A stretch of 64,000 bases of DNA from positions 1-64,000 of the forward strand of contig NZ_JAHQCR010000034.1 of the NCBI RefSeq assembly GCF_019042735.1. The letters run 5' to 3'. Positions 33,783-43,799 of this stretch are shown piece after piece. The stretch is from Evansella alkalicola (lineage in GTDB: Bacteria > Bacillota > Bacilli > Bacillales > Salisediminibacteriaceae). How positions within the stretch are numbered: the first letter of the stretch is position 1; every line of letters begins with the position of its first letter. The notes under the pieces are model-generated. The model had not been told where the DNA came from and did not search any database. It saw only the letters and a list, made by a program, of their open reading frames with translations. A program made the position numbers and the translations under genes.

Positions 33783-34978
33783 AACTAAATTATTACATTT
33801 TGTCTGAAAAAAATATGTACTCTACTGCAGTGCAAAGTATGCTATACGAGTTGAAAATTCGGAGTAAAACCTTCAATACTTATTCTGAATTAAAAGTAGA
33901 ATTAACGAATTCAAAAGGGAACATTGTAGTGCTTGGTCCAAACTCTATCCAAAACCCCTATGATATATGTCAGGAGGTCACACGACTTTTTCCACAAACA
34001 GCTGTTATTTTACTTTTACAACGAGAAGATATTGATTATAAAAAAGCCATGTTCTCAGGTGCCGTTGATGTTCTGGATATCGAGAGTGATGAGCAAGAGG
34101 TAATCGACTCGATCAAAAAAGCTGAAAAAGTTGTCAGCTTAAAACTTGAAGGGGACCTTTCTGCGAAAAATGATAATACTGCCAAAATTATTACGGTCTG
34201 CAGTACAAAAGGTGGCGTCGGAAAGACAACGATTAGCGTAAATACAGCTGTCGCACTAAATAAACATCATTTGAAAGTAGTGGTTATAGACTTAGATCTC
34301 CAATTTGGTGATGTGGCCCTTTTATTTGACCAACAACCGTCCCGAACGATCTATGATTGGGTCAAGGGGTCATATGAACATGGTGACAAATCAATTGAAG
34401 ACTTTGTACTGAAACATAAATCGGGGATTGATATATTCGCAGCACCTCCTCTTCCGGAATTTGCTGAACTGATTACAGGGGAACACATTAGCTACTTGTT
34501 AGAAGAATTGAAAAAAAAGTATGACATCATTATCGTTGATACACCTCCAGCGTTTGTAGAAACGAGCTTAATTGCCCTTGAACATTCTGATGTCATCTTA
34601 TTAATTGCATCGTTGGACTTACCTGCGTTAAAAAATGGGAAACTCGCGATCGATACATTAAATTTACTAGGACTTAAAGATAATATTCGTGTTATTTTAA
34701 ATCGAGACGCAGAAACGGAAGGGATGACCAAGGATTTAACAGAGGATGTCTTAGGGATGAATGTTCATGCTACAATTCCAAGTGACTACAAAACCGTCAT
34801 AAGCTCAATCAATAAAGGAGAACCGTTTGTAGAGATTTCCTCTAGATCCGCTGTTGCCAAAGCAGTGTTGAATATCGGAAATCAGCTAATCCATCATTTC
34901 TCTGAAAATGAAAATGATCCACCAACAACAAGGAAGAAGAAGAAAAAAGGAATGTTTTTCTTTGCTAAGCGTAAATAG
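33779..34978 (+). CDS. tadZ: TadZ/CpaE-like ParA-family ATPase
   Basis: 399 residues. An N-terminal atypical receiver-like domain (about 1-125, VVLGPNSIQ, AVILLLQREDIDYKKAMFSGAVDVLDI) precedes a MinD/ParA ATPase with deviant Walker A STKGGVGKTT (about 142-151), IDLDLQFGDVALLF and IIVDTPPAF. A Lys-rich tail (RKKKKKG) ends it. TadZ proteins place the pilus machine at a cell pole or site. Starts in ATGA overlap with cpaB. Confidence 0.88.
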   Translation: MKLNYYILSEKNMYSTAVQSMLYELKIRSKTFNTYSELKVELTNSKGNIVVLGPNSIQNPYDICQEVTRLFPQTAVILLLQREDIDYKKAMFSGAVDVLDIESDEQEVIDSIKKAEKVVSLKLEGDLSAKNDNTAKIITVCSTKGGVGKTTISVNTAVALNKHHLKVVVIDLDLQFGDVALLFDQQPSRTIYDWVKGSYEHGDKSIEDFVLKHKSGIDIFAAPPLPEFAELITGEHISYLLEELKKKYDIIIVDTPPAFVETSLIALEHSDVILLIASLDLPALKNGKLAIDTLNLLGLKDNIRVILNRDAETEGMTKDLTEDVLGMNVHATIPSDYKTVISSINKGEPFVEISSRSAVAKAVLNIGNQLIHHFSENENDPPTTRKKKKKGMFFFAKRK

Positions 34979-34989
34979 GGGGGGAAGAA

Positions 34990-36342
34990 ATGTCATTATT
35001 GAAAAGAATCAATGAAAAAAATGCGGCTTCTTCCTTGAAAGGGAATGGGCAGCCCGATAGTATATCTCAGATTAGGGAAGCTGTAAAACCAAAGGATTCT
35101 GAGCTGAAAATTGAACTTCAAAATTATTTAATCACAGAGTTAAAAAAGAAGCCAGAATTAACTGATAAGGAACAAAAAGAACTCATTGATATTGAAGCGA
35201 TGAAATTCTTAAATGATAAAAATGATCGATCAACTTTCGAAGGAAAAAGAGAGCTAATTGATAGGGTGTCGCATGAATTGATTGGATTCGGTCCAATCAC
35301 TCCACTGTTAAATGACTCTGAGGTATCCGAGATTATGGTAAATGGTCCGGATCAAATATATATTGAAAAAAATGGGAAATTAAGCCTTAGTTCTAATTTC
35401 TTCCGTGATGATGACCACGTATTACAAGTGATTGAGAAAATAGTTTCTCCACTTGGTAGAAGAATAGATGAGAGCAGTCCAATGGTTGATGCTCGCCTCC
35501 CTGATGGTTCAAGGGTGAATGCAATTATTCCACCATTATCGCTAGTAGGACCAGTAATTACGATCCGGAAGTTTCCACAAAATCGCTTGCAAATTCAAGA
35601 CCTTATCCGATTTGGTTCCGTCACAGAAGAAATGGCACAGTTTCTGGACGCATGTGTAAAAGGACGTTTAAACATCTTTATAAGCGGTGGGACTGGTAGT
35701 GGTAAAACTAGTTTACTAAACATCATGTCATCGTTTATTCCGCATGATGAAAGAATTGTCACGATTGAAGATGCAGCAGAACTACAGTTATTACAAGATC
35801 ATGTTGTGTCTTTAGAAACCCGTCCACCAAATATTGAAGGTAAAGGGGCTATTGCTATCCGAGATTTAGTAAAAAATTCATTGCGGATGAGACCTGATAG
35901 AATTGTTATCGGAGAGGTTCGAGGTGGAGAAGCATTGGACATGCTTCAAGCAATGAATACTGGGCATGACGGTTCATTAGCGACAGGGCACTCTAATTCA
36001 CCACGTGAAATGCTGTCTCGCTTAGAAACGATGGTGTTAATGGCAGGGATGGATTTGCCAATTCGTGCAATAAGAGAACAGATTGCTGGTGCAGTTGATC
36101 TCATTATTCAGCAGTCACGATTGAAGGATGGGAGTCGAAAAATAGTAAATATAACGGAAGTAATTGGTATGGAAGGAGACACCATCGTCTTACAGGATTT
36201 ATTTGTTTACAAGCAAAAAGGAACTGATGTGGATGGAAAAGTCATTGGAGTGCATACCGCAACGGGAATCCGTCCATATTGCTCCGAAAAGCTAGAGCAG
36301 TATGGATATGAATTACCATCTCATTTGTTTAATGGAGGCTAA
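34990..36342 (+). CDS. tadA: TadA/CpaF secretion ATPase
   Basis: A 450-residue hexameric traffic ATPase. N-terminal region, then LIGFGPITPLLNDSEVSEIMVNG, Walker A GGTGSGKTS (about 234-242), the Asp box RIVTIEDAAELQL, Walker B RIVIGEVRGGEALDML, and the His box TGHDGSLATGHSNSP. It should power both extension and retraction, since Tad loci carry no separate retraction ATPase. GGGGGGAAG site before ATG. Followed at 1 nt by tadB. Confidence 0.93.
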   Translation: MSLLKRINEKNAASSLKGNGQPDSISQIREAVKPKDSELKIELQNYLITELKKKPELTDKEQKELIDIEAMKFLNDKNDRSTFEGKRELIDRVSHELIGFGPITPLLNDSEVSEIMVNGPDQIYIEKNGKLSLSSNFFRDDDHVLQVIEKIVSPLGRRIDESSPMVDARLPDGSRVNAIIPPLSLVGPVITIRKFPQNRLQIQDLIRFGSVTEEMAQFLDACVKGRLNIFISGGTGSGKTSLLNIMSSFIPHDERIVTIEDAAELQLLQDHVVSLETRPPNIEGKGAIAIRDLVKNSLRMRPDRIVIGEVRGGEALDMLQAMNTGHDGSLATGHSNSPREMLSRLETMVLMAGMDLPIRAIREQIAGAVDLIIQQSRLKDGSRKIVNITEVIGMEGDTIVLQDLFVYKQKGTDVDGKVIGVHTATGIRPYCSEKLEQYGYELPSHLFNGG

Positions 36343-36343
36343 T

Positions 36344-37318
36344 ATGGCGATGATTGCAGTCATTTTTATACTTTCAACACTTAGTTTCGCCTTCACGTCC
36401 CTATATTTTCTTAGGAAGAAACAAAATGTAAAGAAACGAATTGAAAAGTTTTTTCCACAGCATGGAACGATTTCTGTCACAAAACAGAATGTGGTTCCAA
36501 CGAAAATAGCGAAAAATTCTATGTTTAAAAATACCTTTGAGCATTTCTCAAAAAATATAAAAACATCAGAACAAAAGAGAAGTAAGTTAGGGCTAGAATT
36601 AGAAAGTGCGGGACTTCCTTTAAAGGTAGAAGAGTTTATTGCCATAAGGATTATAATATTTGGAGTTGCCTTTATATTTTTAATGATCATTGGCGTTTCA
36701 TTAACAGTATCTATAGTTATTAGTTTAATTGGGTGGATCCTACCCAATTTTTATGTGAAAAGGAAGAAAGAAACGAGAATAGCAGCATCTGCTTCACAAT
36801 TACCACAAGCATTAGAAACAATGGCAAGTGCAATGAAATCGGGATTTAGCTTTATGCAAGCGATGCAACTTGTTTCAAAAGAACTTCCTGACCCGATAGG
36901 AATTGAGTTTCAACGGACCATTAAAGAAATAAACTTGGGAATTCCGACAGAAACATCTTTTCAGAATCTGTTACAACGGTTGCCGAATAAAGATTTAGAA
37001 ATAGTAGTTAATGCTGTATTAATTCAACGTTCAACAGGCGGTAATCTTGCAACTATTTTAGAAACGATACAAGATACGATATCAGACAGAGTCAGATTAA
37101 AGGACGAGTTAAAAGCACTCACATCCCAGGGGAGAATGTCTGCGTTGGTAATTACATTATTACCTGTTGTTTTAGGGTTGCTATTAAATGTTATGAATCC
37201 TGATTATTTTACACCAATGTTCTCACATCCTTTAGGTTGGGTGTTGTTAGCAGGCGGATCTTGTTCAGGGCTGTTAGGCTGGATTTTCATACAAAAGGTT
37301 GTCACAATCGAGGTGTAA
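36344..37318 (+). CDS. tadB: TadB inner platform protein
   Basis: 324 residues, type II secretion F-domain family. Hydrophobic N-terminus (AMIAVIFILSTLSFAFTSLYFL), two more helices (about 100-140), and the T2SF core (LPQALETMASAMKSGFSFMQAMQLVSKELPDPIGIEF, VNAVLIQRSTGGNLATILETIQDTI), then two C-terminal helices. It anchors the TadA motor with TadC. ATG after TGGAGG at 36344; the longer frame inside tadA is not used. Confidence 0.88.
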   Translation: MAMIAVIFILSTLSFAFTSLYFLRKKQNVKKRIEKFFPQHGTISVTKQNVVPTKIAKNSMFKNTFEHFSKNIKTSEQKRSKLGLELESAGLPLKVEEFIAIRIIIFGVAFIFLMIIGVSLTVSIVISLIGWILPNFYVKRKKETRIAASASQLPQALETMASAMKSGFSFMQAMQLVSKELPDPIGIEFQRTIKEINLGIPTETSFQNLLQRLPNKDLEIVVNAVLIQRSTGGNLATILETIQDTISDRVRLKDELKALTSQGRMSALVITLLPVVLGLLLNVMNPDYFTPMFSHPLGWVLLAGGSCSGLLGWIFIQKVVTIEV

Positions 37319-37322
37319 AAAA

Positions 37323-38255
37323 ATGGTACTATTTAGTTTATGGATATGTTCGTTCATCTTTTTTACTTCTATTGGCTTACTCCTACTCATGCGAATATAT
37401 AAAAATAGAATAGAGATTGGGAAAAGAATAGCACCTTTTTTATCGACGCAAAAACAACAAAATCTGTCAGACTCAAAAGAGGTACTAGAGAATAAGTCTC
37501 TATATATTCGCCTGTTTCAACCATTGGTTATAAAAGCACGTCAGTTTGTATTAGGAAAAATGCCAAAACATAAGATGAATGAAATCGAAAAAAAGCTTCA
37601 AGCAGCAGGGCAACCGTTACGTTTAGGGGCTGGAGATTTTATTTTATTACAAATGACCTTGCCTGTTAGTATATTTTTATTATTTATGATTTTGTTTGCA
37701 CCAACGTCGGAGGAAACGGTTAAAATCATTACGTTAGCCGGTTTTGTAGCTGTTTTTGTATACGGTTATATGAATTATTATTTATCGGCAAAGAGTAAAC
37801 AACGGACAAAACTAATTGAAAAAGGGATGCCTGATTTTTTTGATATGTTGAATGTCTCCATTGAAGCGGGAATGGGTTTGGACAGTGCGTTAAAAAAAGT
37901 CTGTAGTCAAATGGATTCACCATTATCAAAGGAATTTTTATCTGCTTTAGAGGATATGAAGCTAGGAAAATCAAGAAAGGAAGCTTTTAAGGAACTAAGA
38001 GACCGTGTCCCATCAGAGTTTTTTAAAAGTGTCATGAGCTCTCTTATTCAAGCGGATCAAATGGGCCTGGGAATAAGTAAAGTATTGAGAACACAAACAC
38101 AACGAATCAGAGAAAAGCAACGATTCAGTGCAAAAGAACAGGCGATGAAGGCACCAGTAAAAATGCTCATTCCGATGGTTCTATTTATTTTTCCAACCTT
38201 ATTTATAGTTCTTCTTGGCCCTGTAGTAGTAAATTTAGTAATGCAGTTTTTATAG
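37323..38255 (+). CDS. tadC: TadC inner platform protein
   Basis: 310 residues, paralogous to TadB. N-terminal helix, a central pair of helices (ILLQMTLPVSIFLLFMILFA, ITLAGFVAVFVYGYMNYYL), then the T2SF domain (MPDFFDMLNVSIEAGMGLDSALKKVCSQMDSPLSKEFLSAL, SLIQADQMGLGISKVLRTQTQRIREKQR) and a final membrane helix. Starts 4 nt after tadB with GAGGTG. Last gene of the locus. Confidence 0.88.
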   Translation: MVLFSLWICSFIFFTSIGLLLLMRIYKNRIEIGKRIAPFLSTQKQQNLSDSKEVLENKSLYIRLFQPLVIKARQFVLGKMPKHKMNEIEKKLQAAGQPLRLGAGDFILLQMTLPVSIFLLFMILFAPTSEETVKIITLAGFVAVFVYGYMNYYLSAKSKQRTKLIEKGMPDFFDMLNVSIEAGMGLDSALKKVCSQMDSPLSKEFLSALEDMKLGKSRKEAFKELRDRVPSEFFKSVMSSLIQADQMGLGISKVLRTQTQRIREKQRFSAKEQAMKAPVKMLIPMVLFIFPTLFIVLLGPVVVNLVMQFL

Positions 38256-38271
38256 ATAAGTCTCTTCAATG

Positions 38272-38318
38272 AAAAAACCTTGTTAATGTCTTTATGACAT
38301 TTACCAAGGATTTTTTAT
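38272..38318 (+). terminator. Terminator of the Tad locus
   Basis: CCTTG-x-x-AATGTC (38278-38290) and GACATT-x-x-x-CAAGG (38295-38308) around TTTAT, flanked by A6 and T6 tracts. Confidence 0.8.
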
Positions 38319-38381
38319 TATCTATTAGTTTATTGAAACGATTTACGATCTGAAAGAAATAAATCTTGGTATGTATAGGTT

Positions 38382-38447
38382 TGGCGGGACCGTGTGGGAA
38401 TCGAACCCACCGGAGACGACACGCGCCTCCCTGAAGGTTTTGAAGTT
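38382..38447 (-). pseudogene. 3' fragment of a selenocysteine-type tRNA (attachment-site remnant)
   Basis: Read on the minus strand the segment ends GCCA, preceded by an 8-nt acceptor strand ACGGTCCC, a T arm GTGGG-TTCGATT-CCCAC, a long variable arm (GGAGG...CTCC), and ACTTCAAA with anticodon TCA. G73, the 8-nt acceptor strand, the long variable arm and the TCA anticodon together indicate tRNA-Sec. No 5' half (D arm, GGGACCGT strand) exists at 38448 or beyond. Element insertion at the anticodon leaves exactly such a 3' piece. A 120-bp repeat starts 5 bp away. Confidence 0.7.
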
Positions 38448-38451
38448 ATGG

Positions 38452-38571
38452 TTTGACCGTTATATATAGTGTCATATAATGCTTTAAAGTGCTATATAAT
38501 AAGGTTTCTGTGACGTATAGTATTTTTTAGTATCATATAATTTATTTAAAATGGGCACTCGCATGGCACTC
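38452..38571. repeat. 120-bp direct repeat, left copy
   Basis: Begins TTTGACCGT and ends GGCACTCGCATGGCACTC, itself a short direct repeat GGCACTC-gcat-GGCACTC. About nine in ten positions match the copy at 45277-45395. It abuts the tRNA fragment, the place where integrase-arm sites of tRNA-targeting elements lie. The remaining bases to 39328 hold no convincing gene. Confidence 0.85.
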
Positions 38572-39328
38572 TTTAGAAATAATCCTTGTAGAATTGGGTT
38601 ATTTTTTTTGAAGTTATATATTCGTTTTAACGAAAGGGTACACGTATTTTTATCCTATTTAACTAGTATGGAGATGGAAAAATTAAAGGTGATTTTACGG
38701 ATATCAACAGGGATTAAAGACGAAATAAATACAACGTATAATTGACTATGTTAAAGAGAGCTTTTGAAAGTTGAAGTGATTACAGTTATTAAAATGTACC
38801 ACTTCTGACATAACAGTTACCACCTATTGACAAAAGGTTTACTAAAGAATTACATACTTTTTACCACAGACTGTTTTACCGCTGCAATCCTCCTTGTTGA
38901 AAGATATTAACGCATATCTTGGAGAAGGAAAAGTGCTATAGAAATTTGATTCATTTTCAATAAGGTGTAGTCTTCTGCAAATGGTCCAGACAAACTACTT
39001 GTATTACGTAGTAGACGTTATACTGCGCAACAGGGATTTCTTTTTTTTAAGAATGTATTTAACCATGATTTGACTTTTCTTTATGCGGATAGATCAGTAA
39101 CCAGGTCAAAAGTGGTATTGTGGAATAAGTAACCTCTCTATACTTGAAAAGAATGTATTGTAGTGCTTGTTGATATAAATGGCATTTTAATATTATTTTC
39201 AAATAAATGTCTTAACTCTTTCTAAAAGCAATTATAAGCATTCTGTCACTTGATATAGAGTTCCACAGAAAATACTAGAAACTACGGTATAGTCCTTTCA
39301 GTCTTTACATTTTATTTATGAAAGTACC
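38572..39328. other. Non-coding tract between the repeat and the DoxX gene
   Basis: About 750 bp without a supported gene. Short frames present lack ribosome binding sites. TGTACCACTTCTGACATAAC near 38797 has the look of an eroded insertion-sequence end, but no transposase remnant can be read. I see nothing else. Confidence 0.4.
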
Positions 39329-39715
39329 CTAAGTAGGCAACGGAAACTTCTTTGTAATTTTACTTTGTTTCATCCAGAGGAATAAAGTAGCCATTAATAA
39401 AACAAAGTCTAATCTCCCTTCATGGAAAACTTTAATAAAGCCGAATTCAAAGAAAATCGGTATTTTTGTAGTAATTATAGCACCTAGTGAAATACAGAAA
39501 AGGGGAGCCACTGCATATTTAACTTGATGATTGATTAACAGTAGTGAACCGAACACAATCTCTACTGTACCTATGAACAACGCAAATATTTCAGGAAATG
39601 GAAAACCAATGGATTGAAATCTAAGTACACCTAGTTCAGGCTGAATCCATTTAAATATACCTTCAAAAAAGAACACAGTCCCTACGGCAATCCTGATCAG
39701 TAATAATGGATACAA
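39329..39715 (-). CDS. DoxX family membrane protein
   Basis: 128 residues, four transmembrane helices: LYPLLLIRIAVGTVFFFEGIFKWIQPE (the DoxX R-x-x-x-G-x-x-F-x-x-G-x-x-K motif), FPEIFALFIGTVEIVFGSLLLI, YAVAPLFCISLGAIITTKIPI and LDFVLLMATLFLWM. DoxX proteins sit in redox and sulfur-related membrane complexes or act alone; role here unknown. TTG start at 39715, with GGGGGG 7 nt upstream; the longer frame to 39802 overlaps the permease remnant and has no site. Confidence 0.78.
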   Translation of the reverse strand: MYPLLLIRIAVGTVFFFEGIFKWIQPELGVLRFQSIGFPFPEIFALFIGTVEIVFGSLLLINHQVKYAVAPLFCISLGAIITTKIPIFFEFGFIKVFHEGRLDFVLLMATLFLWMKQSKITKKFPLPT

Positions 39716-39768
39716 ATTGGATCCCCCCTTAAAATGAATTTGTAAGAGAGTATGCAACTTGTCTCCAT

Positions 39769-41047
39769 TTAAGAACGGATAGAAAGCTTTTGAACACCCC
39801 ACCTAAGTGCAAAGCCAGCGACAAGTAATGAAATTCCAGAAATAATTGTCATGAATTCAAGAGATACAGCCATTGATAGACATGTAATTAAGCCAAGAAT
39901 AGGAATCCAGTTTGGATAAAGTTTATCTTCTTCTTTCATTTTCATTGCTGCGAGGTTAGCAATACTATAATACAAAAGAATAGTAAAGGAAGCAGCGGAA
40001 ACGATAAACTCGAGCGTTCCAAATATACTAAGTAAAACGATGATAAATCCACTTAAAAGTATCCCAATATGAGGGACATTATATTTTGGATGAATGTTGC
40101 TAAGAAAAGTTGGAAAATCATTTTTTCTTGACATGGCAAACATCATCCGGCTAATTCCAATGATTTGACTTAATAATACTCCAAGCATCGCCGTTGTAGC
40201 TCCTAGAGCGATGATAAAAACGACACCTGGAAAAGTGAACTGTGAAGCTGCAACACTAAGAGGAGAGGAAGTTTCACTTAATGCTTCTGAGCCAACTCCT
40301 CCAGCTGCGACTAGAGCAATGGAGAGTATAAAAGTACCGATAATGTTAATGTCGCTATTACGGCTTTTGGAATTGTTTTTCTTGGATTTTTCACTTCTTC
40401 TCCTAGAGTAGTAATCCGTGCATAACCTGTAAAAGCAAAAAACAATAAAGCTGCGGATTCAGCGACTCCGAAAAACCCGGTTGGCGCAAAGGGGGTTAAA
40501 TTAGCAATATCGAAGGATGGTATGCCTGATATAATGAAATATAATAAAGAGAGAAAGGTCACTCCCACAATAAATAAGTTTATTTTACCTACCTTTTTTA
40601 TTCCAAAATAATTAGCGGCCGTTAATAACAAGGCCGCACCAATAGCACCTGCTTTTTCAGGAATCATGGGAAGTAATTGTGATAGATAACTTCCGAAGCC
40701 AATGGCAACAACTCCACCGGCAGATATTTTACTCGCTAAGAACATCCACCCAGCGCTAAATCCCAACCAGGGAGATAGCACCTGGTAACCATACTCGTAG
40801 GTACCGCCTGATTGAGGATAGACAGAAGCTAATTGGGCAAGCTTAAGCCATTACATGTAGCTGCGAAACCAGCGATTAGTAAACCAATTAAAAAGGCAGG
40901 ACCAGCAACGCCAGCAGCAACTCCCGTTACGACAAAAATACCGGCACCTATGACAGCACCTACTCCAATCCCCACTGCATCTAGAAGGCCTAGATCCCTC
41001 TGTAGTTTTCCTTTTGAAACATTCATATCTTCAGCCAATGTGATCAC
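39769..41047 (-). pseudogene. APC-family amino acid permease, broken by two frameshifts
   Basis: Three consecutive frames together spell one roughly 425-residue permease. Start: GLLDAVGIGVGAVIGAGIFVVTG (APC helix 1) from TTG 41038 or GTG 41047 with GAGGTGA. Break 1 near 40838: AATCNGLS runs into a stop, while the next frame continues AQLASVYPQSGGTYEYGYQVLSPWLG. Break 2 near 40315: LSVLLYS, then frame change to ALVAAGGVGSEALSE and on to SQIIGISRMMFAMSRKNDFP. Each is explained by a small indel. The substrate would have been a neutral or cationic amino acid. Nonfunctional unless the sequence is in error. Confidence 0.88.
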
Positions 41048-41200
41048 CTCATGGTGTAAAAATTAATAATTAAGCTCGATTAATAAAATTGTCTTATTTA
41101 GATTAGGTTACGCACTTTAACTTTTAAACGTACTTTGATCGATGGATAAATTGAAATATTAGTAATCAGAGGAATTGGGCAGGACAATACATTTAAAAAT

Positions 41201-41250
41201 AAAACCAGTAAGAAACTACGAAAAGTAGTTCTTACTGGTTTTGAGGTATA
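41201..41250. terminator. Strong hairpin upstream of permease remnant
   Basis: AAAACCAGTAAGAA-ACTAC (41201-41219) pairs with GTAGT-TCTTACTGGTTTT (41225-41242) with one bulged base, loop 5 nt. T-runs on both sides allow termination either way. The next 460 bp to 41708 contain no gene apart from the palindromic element at 41490. Confidence 0.65.
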
Positions 41251-41489
41251 ATAACGAATTAATAAAAAGAAAGCTGTCTGTGATGGATTCAAAGGCATAG
41301 CGCAAGTACGTTAACTAATAAACAGTCCGTAAGGACAGCGTATTTGAAATGATATAGAGTGAACACTAGAATACTTTATTAAATGTGATTCAAACACAGG
41401 GGATGCTATTTAGGTGGTAAGTTATAGTCAGATAAGTAAGTTTAGAAGTAAAGAAGCGGTGGGAAGTTCATAGAGCTGCTGCAGAATAT

Positions 41490-41680
41490 GTAACGGACTC
41501 AGGAGACTCTAATTGTATGTAAAACACTATTTTTGTGCAGTTAAGGGACTCAGATGACGCTTACACGCCAGAAAGCGGTGGATCAGCCTCGGTTTTAGTG
41601 GCTAAAGGTCATCTGAGTCCGTTAAGTTAGTAGAACCGAAGAAATTAAGGGAGTAAGGGTCTCTGGTGTCCGTTAGAACA
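41490..41680. repeat. Nested inverted-repeat element
   Basis: An inner pair of arms, TTAAGGGACTCAGATGAC (41541-41558) and GTCATCTGAGTCCGTTAA (41608-41625), matches at 17 of 18 positions around a 49-bp centre. An outer, less perfect pair, AACGGACTCAGGAGACTC (41491) and GGGTCTCTGGTGTCCGTT (about 41657-41676), shares the GGACTCAG core. No frame lies inside. It resembles palindromic intergenic repeats dispersed in bacillus genomes or a MITE. Confidence 0.7.
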
Positions 41681-41708
41681 ACATCCCATTTGCCGCACGC
41701 CGAATTAA

Positions 41709-42056
41709 CTAATCTATAATTGTTAGTTTTTCAACAGCTATTAGTGGTGGGTCCTCAGTAAGTATTATACTGTCATCTGGAAGGACAGCCTCAATTGTAT
41801 CTCCAACACTCACAGATTCTAGATTGATTATTTTACCGCTTTGGTCAAAAATATCAGCTTCTGTAACAATAAGTACTAATAGATTACTTTGTATACCAAT
41901 CTTTGAAAAATCACCCTCAATAGTTAAATTCATATTCCCATAGGTGAAAGTCTCTACAACTGTTCCACTTAAAATCTCTTCATCTGATCCATTTATTGTT
42001 CCACAACCTGCAAGAAACATTAGTGATAAAAGTAATAAAAAATTGTTCAGCTTCAT
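41709..42056 (-). CDS. Small hypothetical lipoprotein
   Basis: 115 residues: signal peptide MKLNNFLLLLSLMFLAGC with lipobox LAGC (acylated Cys18), then a five-strand beta domain (LSGTVVETFTYGNMNLTIEG ... NLLVLIVTEADIFDQSGKIINLESVSVGDTIEAV) whose pattern suggests an OB-fold like that of bacillus DUF3221-type proteins. Anchored outside the membrane. ATG after AAGGGGAAAT. Function unknown. The 327 bp upstream to 42383 show no gene. Confidence 0.65.
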   Translation of the reverse strand: MKLNNFLLLLSLMFLAGCGTINGSDEEILSGTVVETFTYGNMNLTIEGDFSKIGIQSNLLVLIVTEADIFDQSGKIINLESVSVGDTIEAVLPDDSIILTEDPPLIAVEKLTIID

Positions 42057-42383
42057 AATAATTTCCCCTTTATTATTAATATAAGAGAACTTACAGTGTT
42101 ACAAATAGTTATTAAAATTATAAGACATGAGTCTATACAATAACTAAAGATAATTAATTTAAGGACATCGTAACTACTAATGCCCTTAAATCCCCGACCT
42201 TTTCCAAATCTTAAAATCGGCAACGTTGCATCTCTTTAGGAGTATTAATACTTTTGATTAATTTTGTTTCGCTATATTATAAATACATTTTTCGTAGTAC
42301 CGATTTAAAGTTCAATATGTTTTTTCGCGATAGCTATCAAACCACCAATTAAAACTTAGAATATAAACTCTTTAAAAACAGTC

Positions 42384-43552
42384 TTATCTAGTCTCATAAA
42401 AATATAAAGGTCTACTTAGGTTTAAATCTGCCATTACACCATCTATTGGACTATAGTAGGATATATAATTGCTACTGGTACTCATACCCCAATGTATTCC
42501 GTATATATACCACTCGTTATTATCGGAATATCTATTAGTTACTGCAGCACCACTGTCTCCCATTTTTGTATAATAAGTAGTTCTCACTTGATTAGGGAGA
42601 GTACCATAGGTATTACTTTTTACACTCCCTATCCAATCAATTTTTCCATTAGTTATGCCACTAGCAACTCCATGTTGAGTGACATGCATACCTTCAATCT
42701 GATTTCGAAGTCTTACTATACCATTTATCGGTCTAGAACCATATAATCTTCCGTTTAATTGTCTGTTATTTACTCTGAGAACAAAGGATGAATCACTTTG
42801 ACGGTTACTAGTCGGGTTTCTAAATATATAACCAACTCTTGTGCCACTTGGTTGATAAACATTAGCACCCGTATTATTATACCAACTACCATGTCCATGA
42901 GATACAAAACCAACTTTTCCATCACGGTCGACAGCTGTAAACCCTAATGTACTAGTACCTGTACCGTTACTATTAAGTGAGACTTTAACACCACCTATAA
43001 GAGGGTCATGGGGGTTGTATCTATTTGTTTCTTCAATAGAATACCCTTCAACAACTTTTACTGCTGGATGATCTCCAACCATTTCCAATATTATTTTTTC
43101 TTTTTCTATATTGAGTTCATTAACACTTATATAAAAGATGTTATCCTGATTTTTTACATAAGTTTCTATTACTTCAATGTCTTTCTCTCTAAGAATGTCC
43201 CACTTCTTATTAAATTTATCCTCTATATCTCTTAGTTCTTTAATACTATATCTACCTTTGAAAAATTTAATATCCTCTGTATTAACTGTATTCATAATGA
43301 CAGCCTTATTTTCAGGAACTCTATCGTTAAATCCTAAATTGAGAAACCCTTTATCATCAATATAAACACCTGAAAAGTTTGGGTTTTTTTCCAAATTGTT
43401 TGCAAGTACCTCATATAGATTAACACCTCTATTTGACCTTTCAAGGTACTCTGTAGTGAAATCTTTTTCCGCAGAACTTTCGCCAAAAAAAGTAAAAAAG
43501 GAAGTTACTAATAATAATTTGCAAAAATAATTCCGGTCTGTAATTTTCTCAT
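42384..43552 (-). CDS. Secreted chymotrypsin-fold serine protease with a frameshifted signal peptide
   Basis: The long frame (to 43394, ATG) encodes a 336-residue trypsin/S1-type protease with a propeptide. VGFVSHGHG carries the histidine, TKMGDSGAAVTN the nucleophilic serine in GDSG, and IYGIHWG the substrate-binding strand. Coding sequence continues upstream in frame (EKDFTTEYLERSNRGVNLYEV) without a start. A start with AGGAGAG lies at 43552 in another frame (MRKLQTGIIFA, then stop). One base change in length near 43520 joins them into a normal signal peptide, KLLLVTSFFTFFGESSA. As written the exported form is not made. Confidence 0.78.
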
Positions 43553-43799
43553 CTTTAATCTCTCCTATATATTAGTATAAAAGTAATTGTACATTGAAAA
43601 CTACCAAAATAAAACAATTATTGTATAATTATTACAAATAAACAGATTTCTTCGAGGGAAATGGAAACTAAATGGGTTTTAATTGGTTACATAGAGGCAA
43701 ACGGGGACGGTTCGAGACTAGTGAAAAAGTCCATTTATATTTCTTCGCCTTCTGTAATTACAGAAAAATTCTCAAAAGTAATTTTATAAAAGTCAGTTT

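Noticed and set aside
38382..38480. Complete tRNA gene
   Set aside because: The 3' half is convincing, but no D arm or 5' acceptor strand follows at the needed distance; the sequence turns AT-rich after the anticodon.
38551..38745. 64-codon open frame after the left 120-bp repeat
   Set aside because: It starts inside the repeat, has no ribosome binding site, and the right copy does not keep the frame.
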